This document shows positions 24,733 to 33,566 of a stretch of 64,000 bases of DNA, one piece after another. The stretch spans positions 21,560 to 85,559 of the forward strand of contig NZ_JMFG01000018.1 of NCBI RefSeq assembly GCF_000687145.1, in the 5' to 3' direction. Both the position numbers and the translations under genes were made by a program. This stretch comes from Thermoanaerobaculum aquaticum. GTDB taxonomy: Bacteria; Acidobacteriota; Thermoanaerobaculia; Thermoanaerobaculales; Thermoanaerobaculaceae. Under the pieces are notes generated by a model. That model worked only from the letters and a program-made list of their open reading frames with translations. It had not been told where the DNA came from and searched no databases. Position 1 is the stretch's first letter; the number at the start of each line of letters is the position of its first letter.

Positions 24733-26772
24733 ATGGGGAGAAAACTACAAACAGCGGCGGCAGGGGAAAGGCGGGCCTTTTGGCTGGAGGTGGCGCGGCT
24801 GGCTCTGTCTTCGCGCTTGCTGGACGAGCTGGAGGAGCGGGAGCTTACCCCGCAAGGGCTTGTGAAGTACCAGTTCTCGGCCAAAGGCCACGAGCTGGCC
24901 CAGGTGCTTTTGGCCAAAAGCCTCAACCACCCCCACGATGCTGCGGCCGTGTATTACCGTTCCCGTCCCTTTGTACTGGCCTGCGGTTTGAGCCTGGAGG
25001 AAGCCCTGCGCTCGTCCCTGGCCCGACAGGGCTCCATGAGCCAGGGGCGGGATGTGGGGGTGATGTTCAACCTCCCGTCCCGGGGCGGGGCCACCATCCT
25101 CCCCACGGCCGGTGATGTTGGGTCGCAGTACGCCCCGGCGGCGGGATGGGCGCAGGCGGTGCTCTACCACACCCGGGTGCTGGGGGAAAGCCAGTGGGAA
25201 GGGGCTATCGCCGTAGCCTGTGGCGGGGAGGGCTCGGTGGCGGCCAACGGCTTTTGGGCTGCGCTGGTGATGGCCACCACCTTGCAGCTCCCCATGCTTT
25301 TTCTCATCGAGGACAACGGCCGCGCCATTTCCGCGCCCTCCAGCCTGCAAACCCCCGGGGGCAACATAGCCGCTAACCTGAAAAGCTTCGGGAACCTCAA
25401 GGTGCTGGACGGGCCCGGCTTTGAGCTGGAAGAAACGGCTCAGCTGGTGGAGGAAGCGGTGCGCTGGGTGCGGGAGGGCCGCGGCCCGTGCCTGCTGCGG
25501 CTGGAGGTGCCCCGCCTTTCCGGTCACACCTTCATTGACACCCAGGCCTATCGGGACCCGGAAGAGCTGGCCAGGGAGCAGGGCAAAGACCCCCTCCTGC
25601 GCCTTCGCCAGCAGGTGGGGGAGGAAACCTGGCGGCAGCTGGAAGCGGAAGCGGAGGCGGAAATCCGGCGGGCCCTGGACAACGCCTTGGCCGCTCCCAC
25701 CCCGCCGCCGGAAAGCGCCGCCACCGGGGTTTTCGCCACCCTTCCTCCCGGGTGGCAAGGCCAAAAGCGGCCGGTGACGGCAGCACCGGCAGAAGGGCCG
25801 CGGATCAACCTGGTGGAGGGGGTGCGGAGGACGCTGGCTTTTGAGCTTGCCGCCAACCCCCGGGTGCTGGTCTTTGGAGAAGACGTGGGGGTGAAGGGCG
25901 GGGTTCACGGGGCCACCCTGGACCTGCAGCGGCAGTTTGACAAGGAGCGGGTCTTTGACACCTCCCTTTCGGAGGTGGGGATCCTGGGTCGTGCCCAAGG
26001 CATGGCCATGGCGGGGCTGCGGCCGGTGCCGGAAATTCAGTTCCGCAAGTACGCCGATCCGGCTTACGACACCCTGGTGGACATTGGCCTGGTGCGCTGG
26101 CGCAGCGCGGAGAGGTTTTCGGCGCCGGTGGTGGTGCGCATGCCCTTAGGGGTGAGCCGCAAAACCGGCGATCCGTGGCACTCCTTTTCCGCCGAGGCCA
26201 TTTACGCCCATACCCTCGGCTGGCGCATGGCTTTCCCCTCCAACGCCGCCGACGCGGTGGGTTTGCTGCGGGCCGCCCTGCGGGGTGAGGACCCGGTGCT
26301 TTTCCTGGAGCACCGCGCGCTCCTCGATAGCCCCGAGGCCCGCCGTCCTTACCCCGGGGATGATTTCGTGCTGCCTTTTGGCGTGGCGGAAAGGCTCCTC
26401 GCAGGGGATCGGGTCACGGTGGTGACCTGGGGGGCCATGGTGTACCGCTGCCTGGCAGCGGCGCAGGCGTTTCCGGGTCAGGTGGAGCTTTGGGACCTGC
26501 GCACGCTTTCCCCCTGGGACCGGGAAGCGGTGGTGGCTTCGGTGAAGAAAACCGGCCGGCTGTTGGTGGTGCACGAGGACACGCTCACCGCCGGCTTTGG
26601 CGGTGAAATCGTGGCGAGCGTGGTGGAGGATGCTTTCCCCTATTTGGATGCGCCTCCTCTGCGCCTGGCCAGCCTGGATTGCCCGGTTCCCTACGACGCC
26701 GGTCTTACCAACGCCGTCATCCCCAGCGAAGAGCGCATTCAAAGCGCCCTGGCCGAGCTTCTGCGCTTTTAA
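24733..26772 (+). CDS. 2-oxoacid dehydrogenase E1, alpha and beta subunits fused
   Basis: The 679-residue protein joins the two E1 subunits in one chain. The alpha half (about 1-330) has the thiamine diphosphate motif GGEGSVAANGFWAALVMATT ... IEDNGRAIS (GDG-type start changed to GEG). The beta half (about 345-679) begins NLVEGVRRTLAFELAANPRV and includes VFGEDVGVKGGVHGAT and GILGRAQGMAMAGLRPV. It would decarboxylate pyruvate or a branched-chain 2-oxoacid and pass the acyl group to a lipoyl E2. The acyl-donor specificity cannot be read. The ATG at 24733 has a CAGGAG site; a GTG 24 nt earlier is possible. No E2 or E3 gene is nearby. Confidence 0.88.
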   Translation: MGRKLQTAAAGERRAFWLEVARLALSSRLLDELEERELTPQGLVKYQFSAKGHELAQVLLAKSLNHPHDAAAVYYRSRPFVLACGLSLEEALRSSLARQGSMSQGRDVGVMFNLPSRGGATILPTAGDVGSQYAPAAGWAQAVLYHTRVLGESQWEGAIAVACGGEGSVAANGFWAALVMATTLQLPMLFLIEDNGRAISAPSSLQTPGGNIAANLKSFGNLKVLDGPGFELEETAQLVEEAVRWVREGRGPCLLRLEVPRLSGHTFIDTQAYRDPEELAREQGKDPLLRLRQQVGEETWRQLEAEAEAEIRRALDNALAAPTPPPESAATGVFATLPPGWQGQKRPVTAAPAEGPRINLVEGVRRTLAFELAANPRVLVFGEDVGVKGGVHGATLDLQRQFDKERVFDTSLSEVGILGRAQGMAMAGLRPVPEIQFRKYADPAYDTLVDIGLVRWRSAERFSAPVVVRMPLGVSRKTGDPWHSFSAEAIYAHTLGWRMAFPSNAADAVGLLRAALRGEDPVLFLEHRALLDSPEARRPYPGDDFVLPFGVAERLLAGDRVTVVTWGAMVYRCLAAAQAFPGQVELWDLRTLSPWDREAVVASVKKTGRLLVVHEDTLTAGFGGEIVASVVEDAFPYLDAPPLRLASLDCPVPYDAGLTNAVIPSEERIQSALAELLRF

Positions 26773-26840
26773 GGCGTAAGTCAGGCAGCATCCCAGGTCA
26801 TTGGGTACAATCCCTTGCCCGTTGGGGCAGCGAGGTGCCC

Positions 26841-27683
26841 ATGGAAACCATCCGTGTTGCTCATTCCCCCGATGCCGACGATGCCTTCATGCACTACGCG
26901 GCGGTGCAAGGGCTGGTGGACACCCGGGGGTTGCGTTTTGAAGAGGTCTTGGCCGACATTGAGACCCTCAATCAAGCGGCGCGGGAGGGGCGGTACGAGG
27001 TAACCGCCATTTCCATCCACGCTTACGCCTACGTGGCCGATCGCTACGCCCTGCTTTCATCGGGAGCTTCCATGGGCGATGGCTACGGGCCGGTGGTCAT
27101 TGCGCAAAAGCCCCTGACCCGCTCCGAGCTCCGCGGCCAGCCCGTGGCGACCCCCGGCCGCTGGACCTCCGCACGCCTGGCGCTTAACCTCTGGCAGCCG
27201 GAAGCGCAGTGTGTGGACGTGCCCTTCGATCAGGTGGCGGCGGCGGTGCGCGGTGGCCGCGTGGTGGCAGGGGTGCTCATTCACGAAGGGCAGCTCACCT
27301 ACCGGGATGAGGGCTTTCAGTTGGTGGTGGACCTGGGGGCCTGGTGGCAGCAGGAAACGGGCTTGCCGTTGCCGCTGGGGGGCAACGCCATCCGGCGGGA
27401 TCTGCCCCGGGAGGTTGCCCGGCGGGTGGCGGCGGTCTTGTGGGATTCCGTGCGCTGGGGGTTGGAGCATCGCCCGCAAGCCCTGGCCCACGCTTTGAGC
27501 TTTGCCCGCGGCTTGAGCCAGGAGAAGGCCGATCGCTTTGTGGGCATGTACGTGAACCGCTGGACCCTGGACTACGGCCCCCAGGGCCGGGAAGCGGTTC
27601 GCCGTTTCCTGGAGGAGGGGGCCCGGGCCGGGCTGGTTCCCGCGGTGCCGGCGCTGGAGTTCGTTTACCCGGAGGAGACCTAG
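26841..27683 (+). CDS. mqnD: 1,4-dihydroxy-6-naphthoate synthase (futalosine menaquinone pathway)
   Basis: MqnD converts cyclic dehypoxanthinyl futalosine to 1,4-dihydroxy-6-naphthoate. The 280-residue protein has the periplasmic-binding-protein-like fold of the family, with IRVAHSPDADDAFMHYAAVQG, then EVTAISIHAYAYVADRYALL, GPVVIAQKPL and LPLPLGGNAIRRDL. The length is typical. The start has a GCGAGGTG site and lies 30 nt after a TACAAT box. It is not linked to other mqn genes except, more remotely, the UbiD-type decarboxylase at 49 kb, which could act later in the same route. Confidence 0.93.
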   Translation: METIRVAHSPDADDAFMHYAAVQGLVDTRGLRFEEVLADIETLNQAAREGRYEVTAISIHAYAYVADRYALLSSGASMGDGYGPVVIAQKPLTRSELRGQPVATPGRWTSARLALNLWQPEAQCVDVPFDQVAAAVRGGRVVAGVLIHEGQLTYRDEGFQLVVDLGAWWQQETGLPLPLGGNAIRRDLPREVARRVAAVLWDSVRWGLEHRPQALAHALSFARGLSQEKADRFVGMYVNRWTLDYGPQGREAVRRFLEEGARAGLVPAVPALEFVYPEET

Positions 27684-27697
27684 GACCGCAACGGGGC

Positions 27698-27719
27698 CTT
27701 GCCAGCGTCGAGTGGCAAG
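27698..27719. terminator. Hairpin between convergent mqnD and mutL
   Basis: A 7-bp perfect stem (CTTGCCA / TGGCAAG) with an 8-nt loop sits in the 39-bp gap between the two stop codons. No T run follows on either strand, so termination activity is uncertain. Confidence 0.35.
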
Positions 27720-27722
27720 CTC

Positions 27723-29393
27723 TTAGTTTCGGCGCCCAATGCGGCGCTCGATTTCCGCGTGGGGCAGGGTCAGGAGCACCGGGCGGCCGTGGGGGCAGCG
27801 GTAGGGGTCCTGGCAGCGGGCCAAATCGGCCAGCAGCTGCTCGGCTTGCAGGGCGGCCAGCGGCGTGTTCTTCTTGATGGCCGCCCGACAAGCCAGGGAC
27901 GCTGCGGTTTTTTCCTTCCACGAGCGGCCTGGAAAGGCATCCTGGGCCAGGTCCTCCAGCAAACCCAAAACGAGCTCCTGGGCTTGCCCCGCGGAAACCG
28001 CCTGGGGCAAGGCACACACGCGGAGAGCGCCGCCCGACAGCGGCTCCAGCTGCACTCCCAGCTCCGCCAGCTCCTGCAGGTGCTCGCTGGCCAGGGCGTG
28101 CACGGCCGGGCTTACGGTGAGGATTTCGGGAAGCAGCAACGCCTGAGCCGGAGAAGGCCCCAGGTTCCCCAAAAGCTTTTCGTAAAGCACCCGCTCGTGG
28201 GCCACGTGCTGGTCCACCAGCTTGAGCCCTTCTTCGTCTTCCACCAGCAGGTAGGTGTGCCGGTACTGTCCCAGGTAGCGACCCCAGGGGGTGGTGGGCC
28301 GGCTTTGGGGGAGGACCTGCGGCGTTGGTGTGACTTCGGCTGTTCGTGCAGCCTCCGCCACCTGGAAGGCAAGGGTGGGTTGATGGCCGGAGCTGGTGGG
28401 CGGCGAGGGCAAGCGCACGGGCTGGGCGCCGTGCTGCTTGGCCAGGGCGGAAGCCAGGGTTTCGGCAAGAAAAGACGTCACCGCGCCGGGGTTGGCAAAG
28501 CGCAGCTCGGTCTTGGCCGGGTGGACGTTGAAGTCCACCTCCTGGGGCGGGAGCTCCAGATGGAGGAAGAGGTCGGCCTGCCACTCCCCCTTTACCGAGC
28601 GCAAAAGGCGGGAGAGGGTGCCGGAAAGCAGACGGTCCTTAACGAGGCGCTGGTTGACCGCCACCACCACGTGGCGGGCGGGTGTGGGGGGAAGCAGGAA
28701 GGCTTCCAAACGCAGCAGGCCGCGCTGGGTCACGATGGGGGGCTCGGGGTTTTTGCCGAGAATCTGGAAGAGCCTCTCGGCTCGCGAGCTGGCCGGGGAA
28801 AAATGGGCCAGCTTCCGCCCGTCGTGCCAGAGGGTAAAGGCCACCTGCGGATAGGCAAAGGCAAACCCCTGGATGAGCTCCACAATGTACCGCAGTTCCG
28901 TGGCTTCCGAGCGCAGGAACTTGCGGCGGGCGGGGGTGCGGGCGAAGAGGTGCTCCACCGTCACCTTGGTGCCCCGGGGTCGCCCGCAGGGCTCCTGCCC
29001 CAGCACCCGCCCAAAACGTACCCGCACGCGGCTCCCCTCCCCGGGGGCGGGAGCTGTTTCCAGGGTCAGCTCGGAAACTGCCGCAATGGAGGGCAAGGCC
29101 TCACCGCGAAACCCCAGGGTCTGCAGGCGCTCCAGGTCTTCGGCGCTGGCAATCTTGGAGGTGGCGTGGCGCTCCAGCGCCAGCAGGGCGTCATCGGCAT
29201 CCATGCCGCAGCCGTCGTCTTCCACCTGAATGAGCTCCCGGCCGCCTTCCGCAAGCCTTACGGTGATGGTTTGGGCTTGGGCGTCCAGGGCGTTTTCCAC
29301 TAGCTCCTTGACCACCGAGGCGGGCCGCTCCACCACTTCTCCGGCGGCAATTTGGTTGATCACCGAGTCGGGCAACAGGCGAATGCGTCCCAT
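27723..29393 (-). CDS. mutL: DNA mismatch repair protein MutL
   Basis: The 556-residue protein has an N-terminal GHKL ATPase (IRLLPDSVINQIAAGEVVERP, then VKELVENALDAQ, DDGCGM and TLGFRGEALPSI). The C-terminal dimerisation domain carries LVDQHVAHERVLYE, the MutL endonuclease motif DQHA-x2-E-x4-E with Ala changed to Val, followed by ACRAAIKKNTPL and CPHGRP. It is therefore predicted to be a nicking MutL, as in bacteria without Dam/MutH. The ATG is preceded 7 nt upstream by TAGTCT and has no Shine-Dalgarno sequence. A longer open frame continues upstream but runs antisense through the acyl-CoA dehydrogenase gene and was not used. Confidence 0.96.
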   Translation of the reverse strand: MGRIRLLPDSVINQIAAGEVVERPASVVKELVENALDAQAQTITVRLAEGGRELIQVEDDGCGMDADDALLALERHATSKIASAEDLERLQTLGFRGEALPSIAAVSELTLETAPAPGEGSRVRVRFGRVLGQEPCGRPRGTKVTVEHLFARTPARRKFLRSEATELRYIVELIQGFAFAYPQVAFTLWHDGRKLAHFSPASSRAERLFQILGKNPEPPIVTQRGLLRLEAFLLPPTPARHVVVAVNQRLVKDRLLSGTLSRLLRSVKGEWQADLFLHLELPPQEVDFNVHPAKTELRFANPGAVTSFLAETLASALAKQHGAQPVRLPSPPTSSGHQPTLAFQVAEAARTAEVTPTPQVLPQSRPTTPWGRYLGQYRHTYLLVEDEEGLKLVDQHVAHERVLYEKLLGNLGPSPAQALLLPEILTVSPAVHALASEHLQELAELGVQLEPLSGGALRVCALPQAVSAGQAQELVLGLLEDLAQDAFPGRSWKEKTAASLACRAAIKKNTPLAALQAEQLLADLARCQDPYRCPHGRPVLLTLPHAEIERRIGRRN

Positions 29394-29444
29394 GGCTAGA
29401 AGACTAGCGCAAGAACCCCTAAACTTCCCGCGGGGAGGGTTGGC

Positions 29445-30608
29445 ATGGACTTTGGGTTTTCGGAGCAACAGCTCATGATCCGCCAGATGGTGCGGGAGTT
29501 TGCGCGAGAACGGGTGGCACCGGGGGCCAGGGAGCGGGACGAAAGCGGTCAGTTCCCGTGGGACATCTTCAAGGAAATGGCGGGTCTCGGGCTTTTGGGC
29601 ATGGTTACCCCCGAGGAGTACGGAGGCTCCGGGTTGGACGTGCTTTCGTACCTCATCAGCATTGAGGAGCTGGCGTGGGCCGACGCTTCGGTGGCGGTGG
29701 GGCTTTCCGTACACAACTCGGTGTGCCAGTGGCCCATCGTGCACTTTGGCAGCGAGGAGCTGAAGCGCAGGGTCCTGCCGCCCCTGGCGCAAGGGGAAGT
29801 CCTTGGGGGCATCATGCTCACCGAGCCCGATGCCGGCTCGGACCTGGCCTCCTTGAGCACCACCTACCGGCGGGTGGGGGATGAATTTGTGCTTTCCGGG
29901 GCCAAGATGTGGATTACCAACGCCGGCATTGCCAAGTACTTCGTAATCCTCGCCACCAGGGACAAAAGCCTCGGCCACAGGGGAATTTCCGCTTTTGTTT
30001 TGGACGCCGAGCAACCCGGGGTGCTGGTGGATCCGCCGGAAAAGAAGATGGGGTTGCGGTCCTCGGTTACTGCTGGCGTGACTCTGGAGGAAGCTCGGGT
30101 GCCGGTGGAAAACCTTTTGGGGAAAGAAGGAGAAGGGTTCAAGATTGCCCTGGCCACCCTGGACCACTCCCGTCTGGGGATTGCCGCCCAAGCCATAGGC
30201 ATTGCCCAGAGGGCCCTGGATGAGTCGCTGCGCTACGCCAAGGAAAGGGTGCAGTTTGGCAAACCCATCATCCAGCACCAGGCCATCGGTTTCCGCCTGG
30301 CCGACATGGACACCGAGCTGGAAGCCGCACGCTGGTTGACCTACCGGGCGGCCTGGCTTTCCGAACGGGGGGGCAACATCTCCCGCACCTCGGCGCAGGC
30401 CAAGCTCCTGGCCACCGAAACCGCCAACCGCATTTGCAACTTTGCGGTGCAGGTTTTTGGTGGCTACGGTTACTCCCGGGAGTACGTGGTGGAGCGGCTC
30501 TACCGCGACGTGCGGGTCACCACCGTGTACGAGGGCACCAGCGAGGTGCAACGCATGGTCATTGCCCGCGCCCTCGAGCGCCTGGCCTCCACCGCCCCAG
30601 AATGCTGA
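29445..30608 (+). CDS. Acyl-CoA dehydrogenase
   Basis: The 387-residue flavoenzyme oxidises acyl-CoA to the trans-2-enoyl-CoA and passes electrons to ETF. MLTEPDAGSDLASL and the KMWITNAG strand mark the FAD and substrate sites. RVQFGKPIIQHQAIGFRLADM and the C-terminal RVTTVYEGTSEVQRMVIAR place the catalytic Glu in YEGTS, the usual position for short- and branched-chain enzymes. A GGGGAGGG site precedes the ATG. It is divergent from mutL and its stop overlaps the start of an amino-acid ABC transporter gene. Substrate chain length is not determinable; butyryl-CoA type is a fair guess. Confidence 0.93.
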   Translation: MDFGFSEQQLMIRQMVREFARERVAPGARERDESGQFPWDIFKEMAGLGLLGMVTPEEYGGSGLDVLSYLISIEELAWADASVAVGLSVHNSVCQWPIVHFGSEELKRRVLPPLAQGEVLGGIMLTEPDAGSDLASLSTTYRRVGDEFVLSGAKMWITNAGIAKYFVILATRDKSLGHRGISAFVLDAEQPGVLVDPPEKKMGLRSSVTAGVTLEEARVPVENLLGKEGEGFKIALATLDHSRLGIAAQAIGIAQRALDESLRYAKERVQFGKPIIQHQAIGFRLADMDTELEAARWLTYRAAWLSERGGNISRTSAQAKLLATETANRICNFAVQVFGGYGYSREYVVERLYRDVRVTTVYEGTSEVQRMVIARALERLASTAPEC

Positions 30609-32101
30609 GGCGTTTTCTTGTAGCTATCGCACTCTGGCAGCTGGCTGCAGGGCCCGTGGGAGGGCAAACGGCGCCCCTGGTTTGGGGTGCGGACGCCGAA
30701 GGAGGTGCTCCGTACGTCTTTTACCACCGGGAAAGCGGGGAGCTGGTGGGGTTCGAGGTGGACCTGGCCCGGGCCCTGGAGCGCCGTCTGGGCCGCCCCA
30801 TCGTGTTCCGCCAGTACGATTTCAAAAGGCTGGTGGATGGCCTCGAGCGAGGGGATTTGGACCTGGTGATGAACGGTCTGGAGGTCACCCCCGATCGTGC
30901 CAGGCGCGTGCGCTTTACCCGTCCTTACTACGTCTTTCGCCTGCAGCTGGTGGTGCGAAAGGGGGAAAGCAGGTGCGGGGATCTGGCTTGCTGCGTGAAG
31001 GCCGCCGCTCGCATTGGCACCCTGGAAAACAGCGCGGCCTCCCGGCTGCTGGCCGACCTTGGTGCGGTAGCGCTGCTGTACGACAGCCAGGTGACGCCCT
31101 TTGAGGACCTGCAGCTGGGGAGGCTGGATGCGCTGCTGCTGGACGTACCCATCGTTAGGGCGTTTTTGCCCCATTGGCCGGATCTGGTGGCGGTGGAACC
31201 GCCCATCCCCGGCCGGGGGTTTTACGCCATTGCCGTAAGAAAGGAAGATGAGGCTCTAGCGGCGCAGCTGGACGAAGCGCTGGCTTTTCTGGCCGCCACT
31301 GGCGAGCTGCGGGCCATCCTGGAGCGCTGGGGGCTCTGGGATCAGGGGCAGGAGGAGCTTTTGCCGCCGGGTTTTTCCGGCTCCCTTGCGGTTTCGCAGG
31401 GAAGCTCACCCCCTGCTGGTGCTTCCCCGCGGCGGCTTTTGACCTTGGCGCTTTTGGCAAAGGCGGCGCTGGTGACGGTGGCGCTTTCGCTGGCCAGCAT
31501 GGGGTTGGCGGTGCTTACGGGGCTTGGGGTGGCGGTGGCACGGCTTTACGGGCCGGGGTGGCTGCAAGCGGGGGCCCTGGTTTACGTGGAGTTTTTCCGG
31601 GGTGTGCCGGTGCTCTTGTTGCTTTACCTGCTTTACTTTGGCTTGCCGGCGGCGTGGGCTGCCCTCACCGGCACGCCAGGGCTTTACATTTCACCCTTCT
31701 GGACGGCGGTGGTGGGCTTGGGTCTTACCTACGCCGCGTACGAGGCGGAAATTTACCGCGCCGCGCTGCAAGCCATCCCCCCCACCCAGTGGGAGGCGGC
31801 GGCAAGCCTCGGTCTTTCGCCAAAACAAACCTTTGTGCACGTGGTGCTGCCCCAGGCCTTGAGGCTGGTGTTGCCCCCTTCCACCTCGGATTTCGTGGCG
31901 CTTTTTAAGGACACCAGCCTTGCCGGTACCATTACCGTGGTGGAGCTGGCCAAGCAGTACCAGATCATCTCCACCTCGGGAGCGGATTTTCGGGTCTTGG
32001 TGGAGGCCGGTTTGATCACCGCCTGCCTGTACCTCTTCATGTCGGTGCCGGTGGGGCACCTGGCCCGGCGGTGGGAGCGGCGCCTGGCATCGGCGAGGTA
32101 G
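30602..32101 (+). CDS. Amino-acid ABC transporter: substrate-binding domain fused to permease
   Basis: The 499-residue protein combines two usually separate parts. Residues 1-20 are a signal peptide. About 25-255 form a SBP_bac_3 domain (PYVFYHRESGELVGFEVDLARAL split as usual by LERGDLDLVMNGLEVTPDR and FTRPYYVF). From about 285 it is an inner-membrane permease with the HisM/GlnP signature YVEFFRGVPVLLLLYLLYFG, the EAA loop EAEIYRAALQAIPPTQWEAA and KDTSLAGTITVVELAKQ. Fusions of this kind are known in GlnPQ-type transporters. The likely substrate is a polar amino acid. Its ATG overlaps the stop of the acyl-CoA dehydrogenase gene, and the ATPase gene follows after 2 bp. Confidence 0.9.
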   Translation: MLRRFLVAIALWQLAAGPVGGQTAPLVWGADAEGGAPYVFYHRESGELVGFEVDLARALERRLGRPIVFRQYDFKRLVDGLERGDLDLVMNGLEVTPDRARRVRFTRPYYVFRLQLVVRKGESRCGDLACCVKAAARIGTLENSAASRLLADLGAVALLYDSQVTPFEDLQLGRLDALLLDVPIVRAFLPHWPDLVAVEPPIPGRGFYAIAVRKEDEALAAQLDEALAFLAATGELRAILERWGLWDQGQEELLPPGFSGSLAVSQGSSPPAGASPRRLLTLALLAKAALVTVALSLASMGLAVLTGLGVAVARLYGPGWLQAGALVYVEFFRGVPVLLLLYLLYFGLPAAWAALTGTPGLYISPFWTAVVGLGLTYAAYEAEIYRAALQAIPPTQWEAAASLGLSPKQTFVHVVLPQALRLVLPPSTSDFVALFKDTSLAGTITVVELAKQYQIISTSGADFRVLVEAGLITACLYLFMSVPVGHLARRWERRLASAR

Positions 32102-32103
32102 CC

Positions 32104-32844
32104 ATGGTGCGGATCCTCGTGCGGGGCTTGAGCAAGTTTTTTGCTTCCCGTGCCGTTCTGGAGGATGTGTCGCTCAGCGTGGAGCCCGGTGAAACACTGG
32201 TGGTGCTGGGTCCCTCGGGAGCGGGCAAGTCCACGTTGTTGCGTTGTGTGGCGGGACTTTCGCCTTTTGACGCCGGCGAGGTGCAGGTGAACTCCTGGGT
32301 TTTGCGCCCGGGGGCCCAGGGGCTTTCTGCGGGCGCCGCCCTCCGCCAGCGGGTGGGGTTTATCTTCCAGGATTTCGGCCTTTTCCCGCACAAGCGGGCG
32401 TGGGAAAACGTGGCGCTGGCACCGCGTTTGGTGCGCAAGCTGGAGGCCGAAACGGCCCGGGAGCAGGCGCTGGAGCTTTTGGCCAAGGTGGGCCTGGCCG
32501 CGCGGGCCGAGGCTTATCCCCACCAGCTTTCCGGTGGGGAAAAGCAGAGGGTGGCCATTGCCCGGGCGCTGGCCATGGCACCGGCGGCGCTTCTGGGCGA
32601 TGAGATCACCAGCTCTTTGGACCCCGAGCTCAAGTGGGAGGTGGTGGAGACCCTGCTGCGGCTCAAGGGGGAGGGGCTCACCTTGCTTTTGGTAACCCAC
32701 GAGGTGGGGCTGGCCCGGCAGGTGGCGGACCGGGTGCTGCTGCTGGTAGAAGGGAAGGTGGTGGAGGAGGGTCCCACACAAACGCTTTTGTCCCGGCCCA
32801 GGACCCCCCGTGGCCAGCAGTTCCTCTCCCGGTTGTTGGTGTAG
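32104..32844 (+). CDS. Amino-acid ABC transporter ATP-binding protein
   Basis: This 246-residue ATPase of the GlnQ/HisP type has Walker A GPSGAGKST, the signature LSGGEKQRVAIARAL, Walker B ALLGDEITSSLDP and the switch His in LLVTHEVGLA. It drives the fused binding-protein/permease encoded just upstream; two copies with two permease chains would form the importer. The start lies 2 bp after the permease stop codon, with coupling expected. It is the last gene of the operon. Confidence 0.93.
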   Translation: MVRILVRGLSKFFASRAVLEDVSLSVEPGETLVVLGPSGAGKSTLLRCVAGLSPFDAGEVQVNSWVLRPGAQGLSAGAALRQRVGFIFQDFGLFPHKRAWENVALAPRLVRKLEAETAREQALELLAKVGLAARAEAYPHQLSGGEKQRVAIARALAMAPAALLGDEITSSLDPELKWEVVETLLRLKGEGLTLLLVTHEVGLARQVADRVLLLVEGKVVEEGPTQTLLSRPRTPRGQQFLSRLLV

Positions 32845-32934
32845 CAGCATTTAGCTCCAGAATGGGGCAAACTGCGGTTTCTCTTCTTTCTGCTGCAGTT
32901 TGCCTTTGCAAAAAGCACGACCCCAGGCGCAAAA

Positions 32935-32961
32935 AAGAAAAAAGCGCCGGCGAACCGGCGC
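32935..32961 (-). terminator. Rho-independent terminator of hsp20
   Basis: Minus-strand stem GCGCCGG / CCGGCGC (32961-32955 with 32950-32944) around a 4-nt loop, followed by a long T run interrupted by one C. It lies about 23 bp after the stop of the small heat-shock gene. Confidence 0.9.
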
Positions 32962-32983
32962 CAGAGGCCACGCGGAGCGGAAG

Positions 32984-33442
32984 TTACTTCTCTTCCACCT
33001 TGACCGGAATGGCCTTGGGTTTGGCCTCCTCGCGCTTGGGCAGGGTCAAGTGGAGGACGCCCAGCTTGTAGGAAGCGCTGATCTTGTCGGGGTTGACGTT
33101 GGAAGGCAAGGTGAAGGTGCGCTCGAAGGAGCCGTAGGACCGCTCCACCCGGTGGTAGGTTTCGCCCTCCTCCGCCTTCTCGAACTTGCGAGATCCGCGG
33201 ATGGAGAGCACCCCACCTTCCACCGTCACCTCCACATCCTTGGGATCAACGCCAGGAAGCTCTACGGAAATCTCCAGGGCGTCCTTGCTCTCCTTCACAT
33301 CCACCGCGGGCAACCAGCTGCCGGTGATGTAGTCCTCCTCCACCCGGCGAGGACGGCCCCAGATCTCGTCAAAGAGCCTGCTCATCCGCTCCTGCATGGC
33401 GGCCATTTCTTTGAAGGGATCCCAACGAACCAGGCTGGTCAT
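32984..33442 (-). CDS. Small heat shock protein, Hsp20 / alpha-crystallin family (monocistronic copy)
   Basis: The 152-residue protein starts MTSLVRWDPFKEMAAMQERM, the classic class A opening, with AAAGGAGGG before the ATG. The alpha-crystallin domain spans about residues 40-140 and includes WLPAVDVKESKDALEISVEL, the GGVLSIRGSRK strand and YKLGVLHLTLPKRE. It shares little with the 146-residue copy in the dnaK operon, so the two may have different oligomer types. It is flanked by its own promoter, with an HspR-type operator, and its own terminator. Confidence 0.95.
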   Translation of the reverse strand: MTSLVRWDPFKEMAAMQERMSRLFDEIWGRPRRVEEDYITGSWLPAVDVKESKDALEISVELPGVDPKDVEVTVEGGVLSIRGSRKFEKAEEGETYHRVERSYGSFERTFTLPSNVNPDKISASYKLGVLHLTLPKREEAKPKAIPVKVEEK

Positions 33443-33488
33443 CGTTCTTCCCTCCTTTCTGGAGATCGTTTCCCGACCTCCGGGCAAT

Positions 33489-33518
33489 AATATAGGACCT
33501 TAGTGTAAGGTTGTCAAG
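33489..33518 (-). promoter_or_regulatory. hsp20 promoter with HAIR-like HspR operator
   Basis: TTGACA (33517-33512), a 17-bp spacer and TATATT (33494-33489) give a near-consensus promoter about 40 nt upstream of the coding start. CTTGACA-N7-ACTAAGG (33518-33498) has the same position and 10 of 14 HAIR arm matches as the dnaK element. The shared AGGTC trinucleotide context before both -10 boxes suggests one regulator. Confidence 0.75.
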
Positions 33519-33566
33519 TACCGGTGCCAATGCGATACAAAATCTGCTAATCCTACGCTAAATTGG

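Noticed and set aside
27723..30551. A 942-codon open frame on the minus strand
   Set aside because: Only the first 556 codons from 29393 are MutL. The upstream part runs antisense through the acyl-CoA dehydrogenase and is a shadow of high GC at third positions.
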